Position numbers and translations under genes: made by a program. From assembly GCF_965363235.1 (NCBI RefSeq), contig NC_134843.1, forward strand, positions 3,782,001 through 3,846,000: a DNA stretch of 64,000 bases, given 5' to 3'. Below the pieces are notes generated by a model. The model was given only the letters and a program-made list of their open reading frames with translations, searched no databases and had not been told where the DNA came from. The DNA is from Mytilus galloprovincialis (taxonomy: Eukaryota; Mollusca; Bivalvia; Mytilida; Mytilidae). Below, in pieces: positions 1 to 11,057 of this stretch; positions within the stretch are counted from its first letter, which is position 1, and the number at the start of each line of letters is the position of its first letter.

Positions 1-216
1 GCACTTAACACAGCAAACATCTACAAAATGTATGATGTTATGTTTGACTTCAACGACAAATGTTGCAGGCTAGATGTAAAGATCAACACCACACTTGATC
101 TACCACTAACCAGAATAATTGATTTAACTCCTTACAGAACACTTTTTGTCCTTAAACAACACATTACACCCATCAAAAGTTCTGCAAGTAATCCAAAATT
201 ACTGAATTCCTTATAA
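1..216 (+). CDS. possible 3' exon of an unidentified gene, open at the left edge
   Basis: A frame is open from the first base to a TAA at 214-216 (71 codons). It includes an ATG at 28, but since the frame is open upstream that ATG need not be the start. Composition is less AT-biased than the flanking DNA and the amino acid mix is protein-like (Cys pair CC near residue 22, several Leu/Ile/Thr). I recognise no family. It could be the last coding exon of a gene lying to the left, or a chance open stretch. No splice acceptor can be assigned because the start lies outside the window. Confidence 0.25.
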   Translation, partial: ALNTANIYKMYDVMFDFNDKCCRLDVKINTTLDLPLTRIIDLTPYRTLFVLKQHITPIKSSASNPKLLNSL

Positions 217-349
217 GGGTAAATTTGTGTAATTGATTTTGATTGACAATTTTTCTGATCATCTTCCTAAACTGGAAAATTATTTAAGATAAACTGTCAA
301 AAATGCTGTTGTAATTACAACTTTATGTGGGAGGGAGTTAAAGTGTTAA

Positions 350-1359
350 AGGGGCACTAGCTATGAGATATATAAACAAGAATGTGTCCCAAGTACACGG
401 ATGCCCCACTCGCAGTATCATTTTCTATGTTCAGTGGACCGTGAAATTGGGGTCAAAACTTTAATTTGGAATTAAAATTATAAAAGATCATATCATAGGG
501 AACATGTGTACTAAGTTTCAAGTTGATTAGACTTCAACTTCTTCAAAAACTACCTTGACCAAAAACTTTAACCTGACGCACAGACGGACGGATGAACGGA
601 CGCACAGACAGATGGACAAACGGACGCACAGACAGACGGACGAACAGATGGACAGACGAACGGAGACACAGACCAGAAAACATAGGTGGGGCATAAAAAT
701 CAAAAGTATGATTTTTTTTGTTCAATCATTAATGAAAGTGAAATAGTGAAATAATAATTTGCTTTTATCAGCTAAAATGGTTCAATTTTTTCAAATTTTT
801 TCAAATTAAGCTAATAAACATTGATAATGAATTATTCACTTGCAAGTGAATAACTCGACCTCATTAAATCCATATTCATGTGAACTCCAATTTAACCTCG
901 TAGAAAGAGATAGAATAACCCATGCATTGTCCGTGTACGGGTATTTAAAGGAAAAGACTGTCAACATTGAAAGTGAAACTAGGTAAATAATTTGATTAAC
1001 TGATTCGATCCACACAAAGTCATTCTTATATAAGGTAAAAACGATGATAAACATAAATTTTTAATCTACAATACAAAATTTAACAGACCTATGAAAATCC
1101 ATTTGCACGAGTTGCTTAATCTATTTATATCTATGTTTATGTTTACATCGCTTATATGGTCATAGGTCAACTTGATAGTTAATTAGATGGTGTCTTGGCT
1201 AAAATTCACATGAAACGAAGATACATCTTTTTGAGACCATGTCCTGTTAATTGATTATTTTATACTTTTGATAGTTTGAAAAATGTTGACCATTGTGATA
1301 AATAAAATATGAGAATTACAGTCAAATCGGAGAACATGAATTTGGCAGCTAGTGCCCCT
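350..1359. mobile_element. TTAA-flanked non-autonomous DNA transposon (piggyBac-like termini)
   Basis: The ends are 13-base inverted repeats, AGGGGCACTAGCT on the left and AGCTAGTGCCCCT on the right. Each is flanked directly by TTAA (346-349 and 1360-1363), the target duplication typical of piggyBac-type elements. No transposase frame is visible. Another repeat (about 375-698) is inserted 25 bases inside the left end. A second left end, also preceded by TTAA, starts at 2,701. Confidence 0.6.
375..698 (+). repeat. dispersed CAAGAATGTGTCC repeat with GACGGACG-rich tail
   Basis: It starts ACAAGAATGTGTCC, has a conserved body (TTCAGTGGACCGTGAAA, CATATCATAGGGAACA), then a degenerate GACGGACG/GACGAACG microsatellite, and ends GGGGCATAAAA. 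A close copy lies at 39,190-39,481 and a tail-only copy at about 51,815-51,911. Open frames across the microsatellite on both strands are not genes. Confidence 0.7.
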
Positions 1360-1363
1360 TTAA

Positions 1364-2700
1364 GTAATTATAAATCAGAGAATGTCCATTCAAGTATAGA
1401 TAGGGTTACTAATTTCTAATCATTGAATATAGTACAAACAGGGTGGTTCTGCTAGAAAAAAGAGCGAAAGATACATGAGAGGGACTTTCAATTTCATAGA
1501 TCAATAAATAAACTGACAACGCAATGGCTAAAGAAAATAAAAGACAAATAATAGTACACAAGACACAACACAGAAAACTAAAGACTAAGCGACATGAACC
1601 CCACCAAAAAATCACTCTTGCTTGCCTTAAGTGAATCATTATGAAATGGTATTTATGGTAATATCAAAATTGCAAGAGTTTGATAAACTAAAATGGTTTG
1701 CAGCCCTATAAAATAATTATTTTACATCAATGATCAAAACTATCATTTGATTGTATCAATAGTCAAATTTAAGTTATATTTGGTGACAAAAGTCACATCT
1801 TATTTATTATTGTTATGCACTGGTTATTTTGTAAACATGTACACCCCTTTTAAAGTGTATATTTCTGTATTGAAATTATGTTTACTTAAAGATTCACACC
1901 CAGGATGGAACGTGGTGGTACTGCATATAGATTGATTAATGATTTCATGAATTAAATGTTAATCAGTAATGTGCTATCGATACTGTATAAAGAAACTGGT
2001 TTTCCAATATTATACTAAAATATACCAAAAAAGTATAATACATGTATTTAAAGATAAGAAAATAGGTCAACACATTGGTCAATAAAAAAGCAATTTAACA
2101 TTTTGTAGATATTTTGCTAATGAGCTGTAAGGTATTTTTAACAGTGAGATTTTGTTCAATCAATATTTTATTTATTTTTAAAGTGCACAAAATACAATTA
2201 TACAATTGGAATAATTGGATTTGGACACAAGAAGAACTTTAATATATAAATCTGTCTCCCTCTGGCCTCAGTGAGACTTCTTTTTAATAAAAATTTATTT
2301 ATTTATCAAACCTGTCCTAGCTATTTAGATATAACAGTTTTAAATAAAATTATATTTACTGCAAATTTGTTTATTTCTCAGGAAATTATAATTATATAAG
2401 GAGAGAAAAACATTTAAAATAAATTTCAATTGCTGGTCTATTATTTTTTTAAATAAAGACTAGCTTTATATTGATATAAGGAGAGGTTGTGTGCATGCTA
2501 TTGAGACAGCAATCGAACAATACAAAAAAACAAAAGGAAATTTATAATTTAACTAACGAGATTGGATAAATCCGATAATCCACGAGTAACTATGTAAGAA
2601 TCTGTTTCTCTAATGATTAAAAAATAAATTTTCTCTTTTTGTTAAACGAAAATCCCCTTCAAGTGCCTTTCATATTCCATGAAGTTGTCAATTTCATTAA
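1364..2700. other. non-genic stretch, nothing recognised
   Basis: AT-rich DNA with short chance frames only. I see no coding signature, RNA gene or clear repeat boundary here. Confidence 0.5.
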
Positions 2701-2780
2701 ACGGGCACTAGCTACGAGATATATAAAAAATCTAAAGTTTTATTTTTTTCTGTTCAATCAATCCTGAAAGTAAAATATCA
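2701..2780 (+). repeat. left end of a second TTAA element (uninterrupted copy)
   Basis: It is preceded by TTAA (2697-2700) and starts ACGGGCACTAGCT, then GAGATATATAAA followed directly by a T-rich tract and TTCAATCAATCCTGAAAG. In the copy at 350 these two halves are separated by the CAAGAATG repeat, so this copy shows the empty site. I did not find its right end. Confidence 0.5.
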
Positions 2781-3287
2781 ACTTTGCTACCAAAATAATT
2801 CATTAACTTGTTCCAAAATAAATGCAGATTGAAAGGACTAAAGACAACAAATCTAGACATAAATCAGATACCACAGGCATAAGTTTTGGTGTAAGTACTG
2901 TATATTAAAGTTGAAATGTTTTTAACTTACCCATTACGTGTTTGACCTTCTGCAGAGAGAAAACTGACCATCAAGGTCAAACAAACTAACAACATAGCTG
3001 CACAGATTTTTTCTCTTTTTATTTCTGAAACATATAATTTAATATATAATTACACCTTATGTAAGAATCCTGGGTTTTGATTGGTTAATAGCCAGTGTAT
3101 TTTTCACCAATTTACTGTTATCAAATGAATATCGTTCATTTTTAACGCCGCTGGGGTATTTGCTAAAAGGATATGCCTTTTTTACCCTCTCTGCTGTGGT
3201 ATTTGCCAAAAAATACTCTATCCGACTGGACGCTTGTAACGTCACGATCATCAATGCGTTTTAGGACATTAACATTCGGTGTAATTA

Positions 3288-3432
3288 AACAGATATATCA
3301 TGTTATTGAGGGGTATTTGCGAAAAATACCAGTCTTGAGAATGAATTTCCCTCGCCTTACGGCTCGTGAAATTTAACATTCTCTCACTGGTATTTTTCGC
3401 AAATACCCCTCCTTAACATGATATATCTGTTC
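3288..3432. repeat. large foldback (inverted repeat) with GC-rich loop
   Basis: Arms at about 3288-3343 and 3377-3432 are nearly complementary, sharing CAGATATATCATGTTA and GGGGTATTTGCGAAAAATAC. The loop contains CTCGCCTTACGGCTCG. The flank from 3,060 contains GATTGG and GTAACGTCACG, and further GGTATTTGC fragments suggest the full element is longer (about 3,057-3,432). Confidence 0.65.
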
Positions 3433-3782
3433 AAAATATTACAACTGTCAAACAAAATATATTTTCAATGCAGACGACAAACCCAATAGAAATAATAGAT
3501 TTCTTAAATCAAAAATAGTATGCATGCTTGGTCAACCATTTGTTTCTCTTAGAGCATGTAGAGTGTGATTGCTTTAAGTCAGATATTAATGTTTGTTTTT
3601 GTTTAATAAGAGAACTTTTGAGTTAATGTCAGATCTTTGTTTCTGTTGAATGGGTTTCCCCAGGACAATTTAGAGCTTGATATATTGTGTAAATACCTGG
3701 CTGTTGACATTTCATAATCTTCATTAGGGATTTATATTAAAGAACAAGAGAACTTAATATAACTCGTATATATATATAGATA

Positions 3783-3895
3783 TAAGAAGATGTGGTATTA
3801 GTGTCAATGAGACAAATCTCCATCCAAGTCAGTTTATAAAAGTAAACCATTATAAGTCAAAGTACGGTCTTCAACATGGAGCCTTGGCTTGTATT
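3783..3895 (-). repeat. SINE-like fragment (AAGATGTGG...ACCAC family)
   Basis: It begins AAGAAGATGTGGTATTAGTG and continues TCAATGAGACAAATCTCC, the reverse complement of the family end GGCAATCATACCACATCTTC. It also contains a GTACGGTCTTCAACATGGAG segment shared in inverse orientation with 7,630-7,768 and 50,500-50,628. Confidence 0.55.
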
Positions 3896-4650
3896 CATTT
3901 TTTCTAATATACCACGACTTTGTACAGAATGAATGTCCTCAAAAGTGATTTTCAATTAAGCGGTAAATCAGCTTAAAGCTTCTCTTGATTGTAAAAGGTT
4001 ACAAAGGATATGGGGTATCCGTCCATTATGCAAAATCAATATATGCACAGAAAAAAAAAAAAAAACAAAGGAACAGCGCTTTTTCAGCTTATGTCCTTTC
4101 ATTCAATTAATTGTAATTTGGGATTTTCAGAAATCCCTTGCAATCATCGTTAAAAATAAATTAATTCTGTCAGGATTGTTAAAACAACTGTTTCTGTGGT
4201 CAAAAAAAGTTTCACCACTAGTTTCAAGAAAATTATTTCCTGTTTAGGTTGGTAATTCTTGTTCCTCGCATCAGAAAAATTTAGCAGGGAAGAATTAATA
4301 GTTATTGTTTAGTTTTGAACACAAACATTTCTCATCTTATAGTTGTTTTAAAGAACATTTCACATCAAAAATTATTCAAAGGAATAGTTCAGACATTCAT
4401 ACATGCATATTACCAACACAATTAACAGTAGTGAAAATTAACAAGGATAATAAACATGATTAACTACAAATTTCTTCGATATTCCTATTTTGAAAAAAGA
4501 CTTTTGCTTTAAAATATGAATTTGTTTTTTTACATAACAAATCTGTGTTTTTAGGTGCATTTCTTTTAATTAAGGGTTAACACATGGTTAACACTGCAGT
4601 CTGACCTGTCTTCTTCTTTCTCAACCCATAACCATCATTACAGTAACTGT
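3896..4650. other. non-genic stretch, nothing recognised
   Basis: AT-rich, no long open frame and no clear repeat; includes a short poly-A tract near 4,050. Confidence 0.45.
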
Positions 4651-4654
4651 AAGA

Positions 4655-4785
4655 GTTTTTCTCGATGTTAAAGCCTGTAGGGTTGCTTATAATTGCTTAC
4701 ATCCACTTCATTTGAACTTGGGGGATTATAAGTAGTATCGTTGACAACTTGGCAATCATATCACATCTCCATATTTTCATAATCT
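4655..4785 (+). repeat. SINE-like fragment
   Basis: Shares TTGCTTATAATTGCTTACATCCACTTCATTTGAAC-type sequence (degenerate) with 7,340-7,485 and 29,715-29,830, and ends in the family end GGCAATCATATCACATCTCC. Confidence 0.5.
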
Positions 4786-7339
4786 TTGTTAACATATTCT
4801 TATATTCTCTCTATATTAAAATTGTCAAACTAAACATAGCAGCAAAAGGCATCTTTTCAATAAATAGTTTAAATAGCCAATAATGAATAAATTTCATCAA
4901 AATCAAGGGAAAAACTTCTTTCATCATAAATCATATAAGTTTAAAAAAAAAAAAACATGTTGTCCGAAAAAGATGCAAAAAATCAGCTAATTAATCTAAG
5001 AATTGAATATTCTTTTTATCTACCATAAATATATATAAATATAATTATAAATATATATTATAAATACATATAATTTGACACAATTTGAAAACATAGAAAT
5101 AAAATAAATATACAAAACCACAGTATCTAATTACTTAGATATTTACTGAAAACCTAATATAATGATATGAATTTAATATTAAATTCTCAAGTACAAGTAT
5201 ACTCACCTGTGTAGATTCTGGTCACTAACTGATGACAAGATTATCAATACGGAATATCTAAGTCCTTGAACCTTCTTCAGTGTATTCCCTAAAAATAAAT
5301 TACATTCATTATGTTTACCTGAAGAATTCATATAAAAAAATAATCAATTTTTTACCTACAGTCAATCAAATGACATCACGGATGGACAGAGAGAGGATCA
5401 TTTTCATTATAACATGGACAGAGAGGGTGTCATTATAATGCACAATGTACTGATTACAGTATATATTAGTGCTAATCTATTACATGTATTGAAAAGAGAG
5501 ATTAGTATATAAAATCAATTGTCAGACAAAAAGGTCTTTACCATGAAGAAAGATAAGCATTTGTTCTAACTGGTATTGTCTCTAATTAGCTCTGGTAAAT
5601 AATTGGTTTAGCACTATGAAAAAACTGTCAACAAAAAGTCCCTGATTTGTTACATTGATATCATCTGACAATATACATCTATCAGCAGTAATAATACCTA
5701 TCACATGCATATCAAGTCAGTTTAGAAAACCTGGATGTTCTTAGATTTGTGATTAATAAATTTTACTTAAAAGGTAATGGCTGCTAAAGAAGTAGATGTA
5801 GAATTTTCAGATTATTGACAATAAAACAAGACACCCAATAGATTTGTGCTTAGTATCTATAATTTCAATTAACAATTGGAAGCAAATTACCTGCAATACT
5901 AGCATCAAGAGCTTGAAATATTAGTGCACTAAAGTCTGACATTCTTTTATTCAAAAGATAAGTTTAACTAGCTCAACTGCAGATGATATTTCAAGTCTAG
6001 TTAGTTTTGAGTCATGATTTTAGACGACACATTATTATCATAGGCAAAAAGTCTTAAAATTGATAAGAATGTTCCTATTAAATTTCCAGCTTAATATCCA
6101 CCAACAAATGTACTTGTTATTTATAAGAATCTGTTAAAATATATTTTCTTGTATGTTTATAAGTTAAAAAGTAATTTTGGTGATATTTCCTTGCTCAGGA
6201 TTACAAAAGTTGCCATTGATTTGTACCAAAAATTACTGCTATTTTCATACTAAGTTTTTGTGACTTTAAAACTACCTGTACAGGTTAATTACTAAAGTAC
6301 AATCTTTAATATCTGCTTTTCATGGCAGTTTAGTGACATTAAACCTTTATACAGCCTTACAGTATACATACCTAAAAGTTTTACAAAATTTTCTCCATTA
6401 TTTGTTAAAAAGGTTATTTATAACTTTAAAACGGATGAGTGAATGTGTTTACATTTAAAAGACATTTAATAATTATGGTTTTATCAAGTTTACTTTTTAA
6501 AGACGATGGAGCAATTTACATCTGAATTCTATTGTTTACATAATTATAGGCATTAAACTAAAACCAGTATCAAGTTATGAGGATAATAACCATTTGCAAC
6601 TAAAAAAGAAACAAATAGACACAAAATTTGCATATGGAACAAAAGCATGAGTACTTACTATAAATATATAATTACCCCAGTCACGGTCCATAAAATCCTA
6701 TACTGGTACCCAGTAACACAGGATTTTACTAAAAATAGTGTTAACTGAAACCCTACCCTTAAAGCTATATGTATCATCATAGATAACCATAAATTATAAT
6801 TAACATAACAACTAAATTTGAGACAAAAAAGTCTTAACTTTGAAAAAGTTTAAAGTAAAAGGGTCTTTGTCACAGATTTTGTTTAAAATTTTGCACACAG
6901 CTTTTTTATATGTTAAAATCTAATTATAAGTTCCAACTGAAAATACAAAAAAAAATCATTCAACTGTTGTATTTGCTGAAATAACCTTGAAAGAAAAACA
7001 TTTTAAGAAACTGTACATAAAATCTAGCATACGTTGTCAGAATTACCTATAATACTTCTAAAACTTTTAATGATGTAAAATAACTATAACTTTATAAGGG
7101 TCATCAATTTTGTTTCTTGGGTATACATTAGTCAAAGAATTGTTCTTGGTGAAAAATTTCAAAGACACTATCAATTATATTAATTAGTATTAGATGTCAT
7201 TTTTCACTACCAACATTGCAAAATATTTTAAAATATCAAAGGTTCATGTCTGTCATATTTGTTTTTCGTAAACTGTTTATTATAATTTAGGCTGTCAGTT
7301 TTAACAATTGAATTGTTGTAGATTTTTCATGGCAAGGCC
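4786..7339. other. 2.5 kb non-genic AT-rich stretch
   Basis: No frame over 60 codons with coding character, no RNA gene and no repeat boundary that I can define. Consists of AT-rich sequence with short A and T runs. Confidence 0.45.
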
Positions 7340-7485
7340 TTTTATAGTTGACCACATGGTATGGGATTTTCTCATTGTTGAAGTCAATATGGTTGCCTAT
7401 AATTGCAAACATCCACTTCATTTAAACTTTGGTTGATATATAGTTGACTCATTGGCAATCATACCACATCTCTTTATTTTTATAT
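7340..7485 (+). repeat. SINE-like fragment
   Basis: Contains CTCATTGTTGAAG, GGTTGCCTATAATTGCAAAC and the end GGCAATCATACCACATCTC followed by a T/A-rich tail, as in the copy at 29,715. Confidence 0.55.
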
Positions 7486-7629
7486 AGGTACATGAATCAG
7501 CCAAACTCTATGATTTATCTTTATAAATAAAATAATAAAAATTCCAGGAGCCACAATATATTAACAAAAATAATTATTAATTTTGGAAATATGAGGATTT
7601 TAAGGCAATTCATAGTTTGTTCCCTTCTA

Positions 7630-7768
7630 AATGAGCTTTCTATGCTGTTCAGTGTGAGCCAAGGCTCTGTGTTGAAGACTTTAATCTGCAATAGTTTACT
7701 TATACAAATTGTGACTTAGATGGAGAGTTGTCTCTTTGGCACTCTTACCACATCTTCTTATATCTTCA
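7630..7768 (+). repeat. SINE-like fragment (GTTCAGTGTGAGCCAAGGCTC subtype)
   Basis: Shares TGTTCAGTGTGAGCCAAGG, a GTTTACTTATACAAATTG segment and GGAGAGTTGTCTC with the copy at 50,500-50,628, and ends CTTACCACATCTTCTTATAT. Confidence 0.55.
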
Positions 7769-8373
7769 AACTTAAACTATTTTTTAAGAATTCATTATGT
7801 AATATTTTAAATAAAACTATACTTGGTGTAATTGACTACTTTGCATTTGTTCCTAATTTTGTTCTAAGCTATGACACACACACTTATAGCTTTAAACACC
7901 TCCAGTCAATTTGATAAAATTAGAACACATATTTTTATGAGCTATCAAAAATAATTTAACAAACAATAAAACATTTTTACAAAAGGTTAGTTTCTGTGTC
8001 TGAATCACATTCTACGTGTAAATCAATTAAATATTAAATACATATATTTTTCAGCCATTTTAAATGTGTTTAAGAACTGGCTTTATTGTATTTTACAAGA
8101 TATGCAATTTAAAGTAGGCTTTCATATAATTTTTGCAAAGTTCATAACAATCAAAGAAGAATTGCAGTACATTAAAATGACACTTTAAAGCTTCACAACT
8201 TTAAAATTGCTGGAAAATATAACATCTTCTTCATGTACCCCCTCCCCCCCCTTTTCACTGGAAAACCTCAATGTTTAGGCACAGGCTTGTATATATTGGA
8301 CTTTTGAATAATTATGCCAAGTCTGATAAATCAAACGAGTACTCTATTGCTTTTAATATTTAATATATTATAT

Positions 8374-9726
8374 TGTAACGTTTTAGCGTTTACGCTGTTC
8401 CCCCCTTTTCTTAACTCTACCGTTCTTTAACAGGTCATGTTCAGTTTTAGTCACCAAGTTTTCTTTTTAATAATATTCTTAAATATATAATCACATGCAT
8501 AGTAACTGTTTAAAAACAGATAGCCTTCTAGTAATTATGGACGTCAAATGTAACGTAAAAGTCAAAGCATGCTCTTACCTGTTTTGTATCTTTCTGATTA
8601 TTTCCGTGATTTGAAACGTCATTGTTAAGATGATTTTACATGTAACATTATCTCTATATCATGCACATTTATCATTACTTCGTAGGATTACCTGGTCAAT
8701 CAATTTTGTACGATTGTTTACATTGAAAGGTCAACTTTGTCATTCCAGTACAATTGCCGTAAATCAAGTATCGATTGTCGTTAAACGTGTCAAAGACGTA
8801 ACGTTTCGAGTCTTTTAGAGTCGAAACGTCATTTTCTAGTCGAAATTTAGGTATAAAAGAGCGTGCGTTTTGCATTGTTTCAGTTGTGGTTCAACTGGGC
8901 ATAAGGCAACAGCTAGCCAAAAGCCTACTTCTAACTGCTATAATAAAGCAACTTTAGGAGTCTTTCTGACCTTTTCCATTATAAAAACAACGTGATAAAT
9001 TTCAAGGTTAGCTTATTTAAAAGGCTTTTTCGAGTCATTAAAGTCAATATTCTGACTCAATTTCTGTTGACGTAATATACTTAACGACTCGTTACCAGAG
9101 TCTTTAATTTAATTATAAAATAAAAGACACCATTCAGTTTTAAAGAACTATTAACGGTCTACGTGACCTTCCGGCATATTCACACAATACTTCCATACAT
9201 ATTTTTGGTATAAAAGTTTATGCTTTCTAATCCGATTTCTATACGAAAAGGTATTCAGAGAAACGTGTAATTTAGGTATCCAATAGCAAATAGCTATACA
9301 GATCTATTGAAAAGGTCTCTATTGTTTCTCTATACGCGTTCGATTATTACATAGTTTAGGAACACATCATACTTAATTGTAATTCCGCCGATTTTCTAAG
9401 TTAGGATATAATAGTTCAAAGCTAGTCATTTTTTATTATATTGTTAAGTATTGATTTTATTTGTATTGTTTGACCAGGAACATCCCTACGATTTGCTTGC
9501 TTAATCTTGGTGACTATTAAAATATTAAGTAATCAGTTACATTTGTGGAAGTTAATAACATAATATCTTATAACATCATAAAATATTTGTCTCATAAATT
9601 AAATAATTAACTTCAATTGGTATTACTAATTTTAGCCAAAATATGTCAACATCGGAACTGAGTCCGTTGAGCACTGCCCGAATGTAAAAACAGTGTTCAG
9701 GGATCCAGTCCTGTAACTCAGTTACA
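8374..9726. repeat. possible long LTR of a second retroelement
   Basis: The segment starts TGTAACG and ends CAGTTACA. Immediately after it is CTCCTCCCC, which read on the - strand is a purine tract in the position of a polypurine tract. The same arrangement (TGTAACGG...CATTACA followed by CTCCCCCTC) is seen at the 3' LTR of the gypsy element at 18,235-18,661, so a - strand element is suggested. No flanking duplication is seen and no pol remnant is recognisable to the right. The + strand core promoter inside it (see 8801-8947) argues for the other orientation. Confidence 0.35.
8801..8947 (+). promoter_or_regulatory. LTR-like core promoter with poly(A) signal
   Basis: In order: a hairpin with arms ACGTTTCGA/TCGAAACGT (8801-8829), TATAAAAG at 8852-8859, an initiator-like TTCAGTTG whose A is about 31 bases further on, and AATAAA at 8942-8947. 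TATA, start and poly(A) hexamer within 95 bases is the usual layout of a retroelement U3-R boundary. No downstream coding exon is evident. Confidence 0.35.
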
Positions 9727-11057
9727 CTCCTCCCCGCTATTACAAAAGAGTAGCATATACACAAGAGGTTCTTCTTCCGAGTCTATTACATTTCGAAAGT
9801 TGCAGATTTCACACGAGGCGGACACGTTACAATATATTAAGCCATTTAAAAAGGGTTTTTTTTGCAATATTTTAATTTTTAAAGCCTCAAATGTTGACAA
9901 TTGAAATTTTTCAATTTAAACATCAAAATTAACATGCAAAGTTGAATATAGAACTGATCATATTGTCTATAATATCTATCCTATTGCCATGACATTTTAA
10001 AAGCAGTCTCATAATTTATCAAACTTTTGTCATACCAAGTTTTATTAAGATTGGTAAACTTTTTCTATCTTATTAGGTCCGAGACCACAATTGTCGTCCC
10101 TAGATTTTCGTTGTCCAAGAATGTAGTCCCTAGTGTTGACAGTGTGTTACTTGCAAATTTTTTTTATACACCTTCCAAATTTATTTCTCCATGTTTTATG
10201 CCTCAAATTGCTTCAAATTTCTGTGTTTGGACTAAAAAAAAAAACATGTTACATAGAAAATTATGGCTACCTGATGTGTGGCCCTTGCCTTATTCTGTAT
10301 CTGTATATATATATATATGTATTGTATCTGTATATCTGTGGATATACATTGTAATACTGGAAATGAACTAAAAATGCTGAGTAAAACTTATCCAGGAAGT
10401 TCTTAGCAAAAGATTCCCAGTCAAATAAAATAAACATGATGAAAAAAAATATTACCTTTCTTTCAATACATTAAAAAGGCTAACACCGCTGTTTTCAAAA
10501 TTTCTTTTAGTCTTCTTTGATTAAACGAAAAGTAAACAAATCGATGTAAACATCACAAGCCAAGGTAAAATGTAAAAGTGTTCCAAATGTTTTCCGCGGG
10601 AAAATACTTATTCCCTCCAAATAAAACAAAACGGTACACATTAGCTTGCAATCCGTATTCTTAGATGAATTAAAAAGAACCTGGAACTTTTATACTTATA
10701 ATAGTGTAACAGTCCAGGGACAATCTATACTAACAAATGTGAGTACAAAATCCAACTTAGTCGTAGAATCCAATAAAAAAAGTAATGGCAAACTTGTAGG
10801 ATGAAAAAAATTAAACTAAGAGCAGAAAAAAAACAATAATCACTGAATCCGCAAAATTAAGCAAGAATGGTTATTTTTTTCTCCGTTATTAATATTTTTT
10901 GCGGGAAATTATCGGAGTTCTTTTACTATCGAAATGTGAGGGGTGACACGTTTTTGTCATGTCATGGGGATATAGGGGGTATTAAAAATAGTGGGATCTG
11001 GATAATAAAAACAAGAAGGGAGAACAATGTGTAATGTTGGGTGTGGGATGTGGTGTG
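9727..11057. other. non-genic stretch
   Basis: Contains a - strand open stretch ending at 9,718 beside the possible LTR, which I cannot assign, and a TA-rich microsatellite near 10,300. The frames at 10,027-10,371 overlap this low-complexity tract and look like chance. Confidence 0.4.

Noticed and set aside
543..746. Arg/Thr/Gln-rich frames on both strands
   Set aside because: Translation of the GACGGACG microsatellite tail of a dispersed repeat.
10027..10371. 114-codon + frame
   Set aside because: Overlaps low-complexity TA-rich sequence and has no coding signature.
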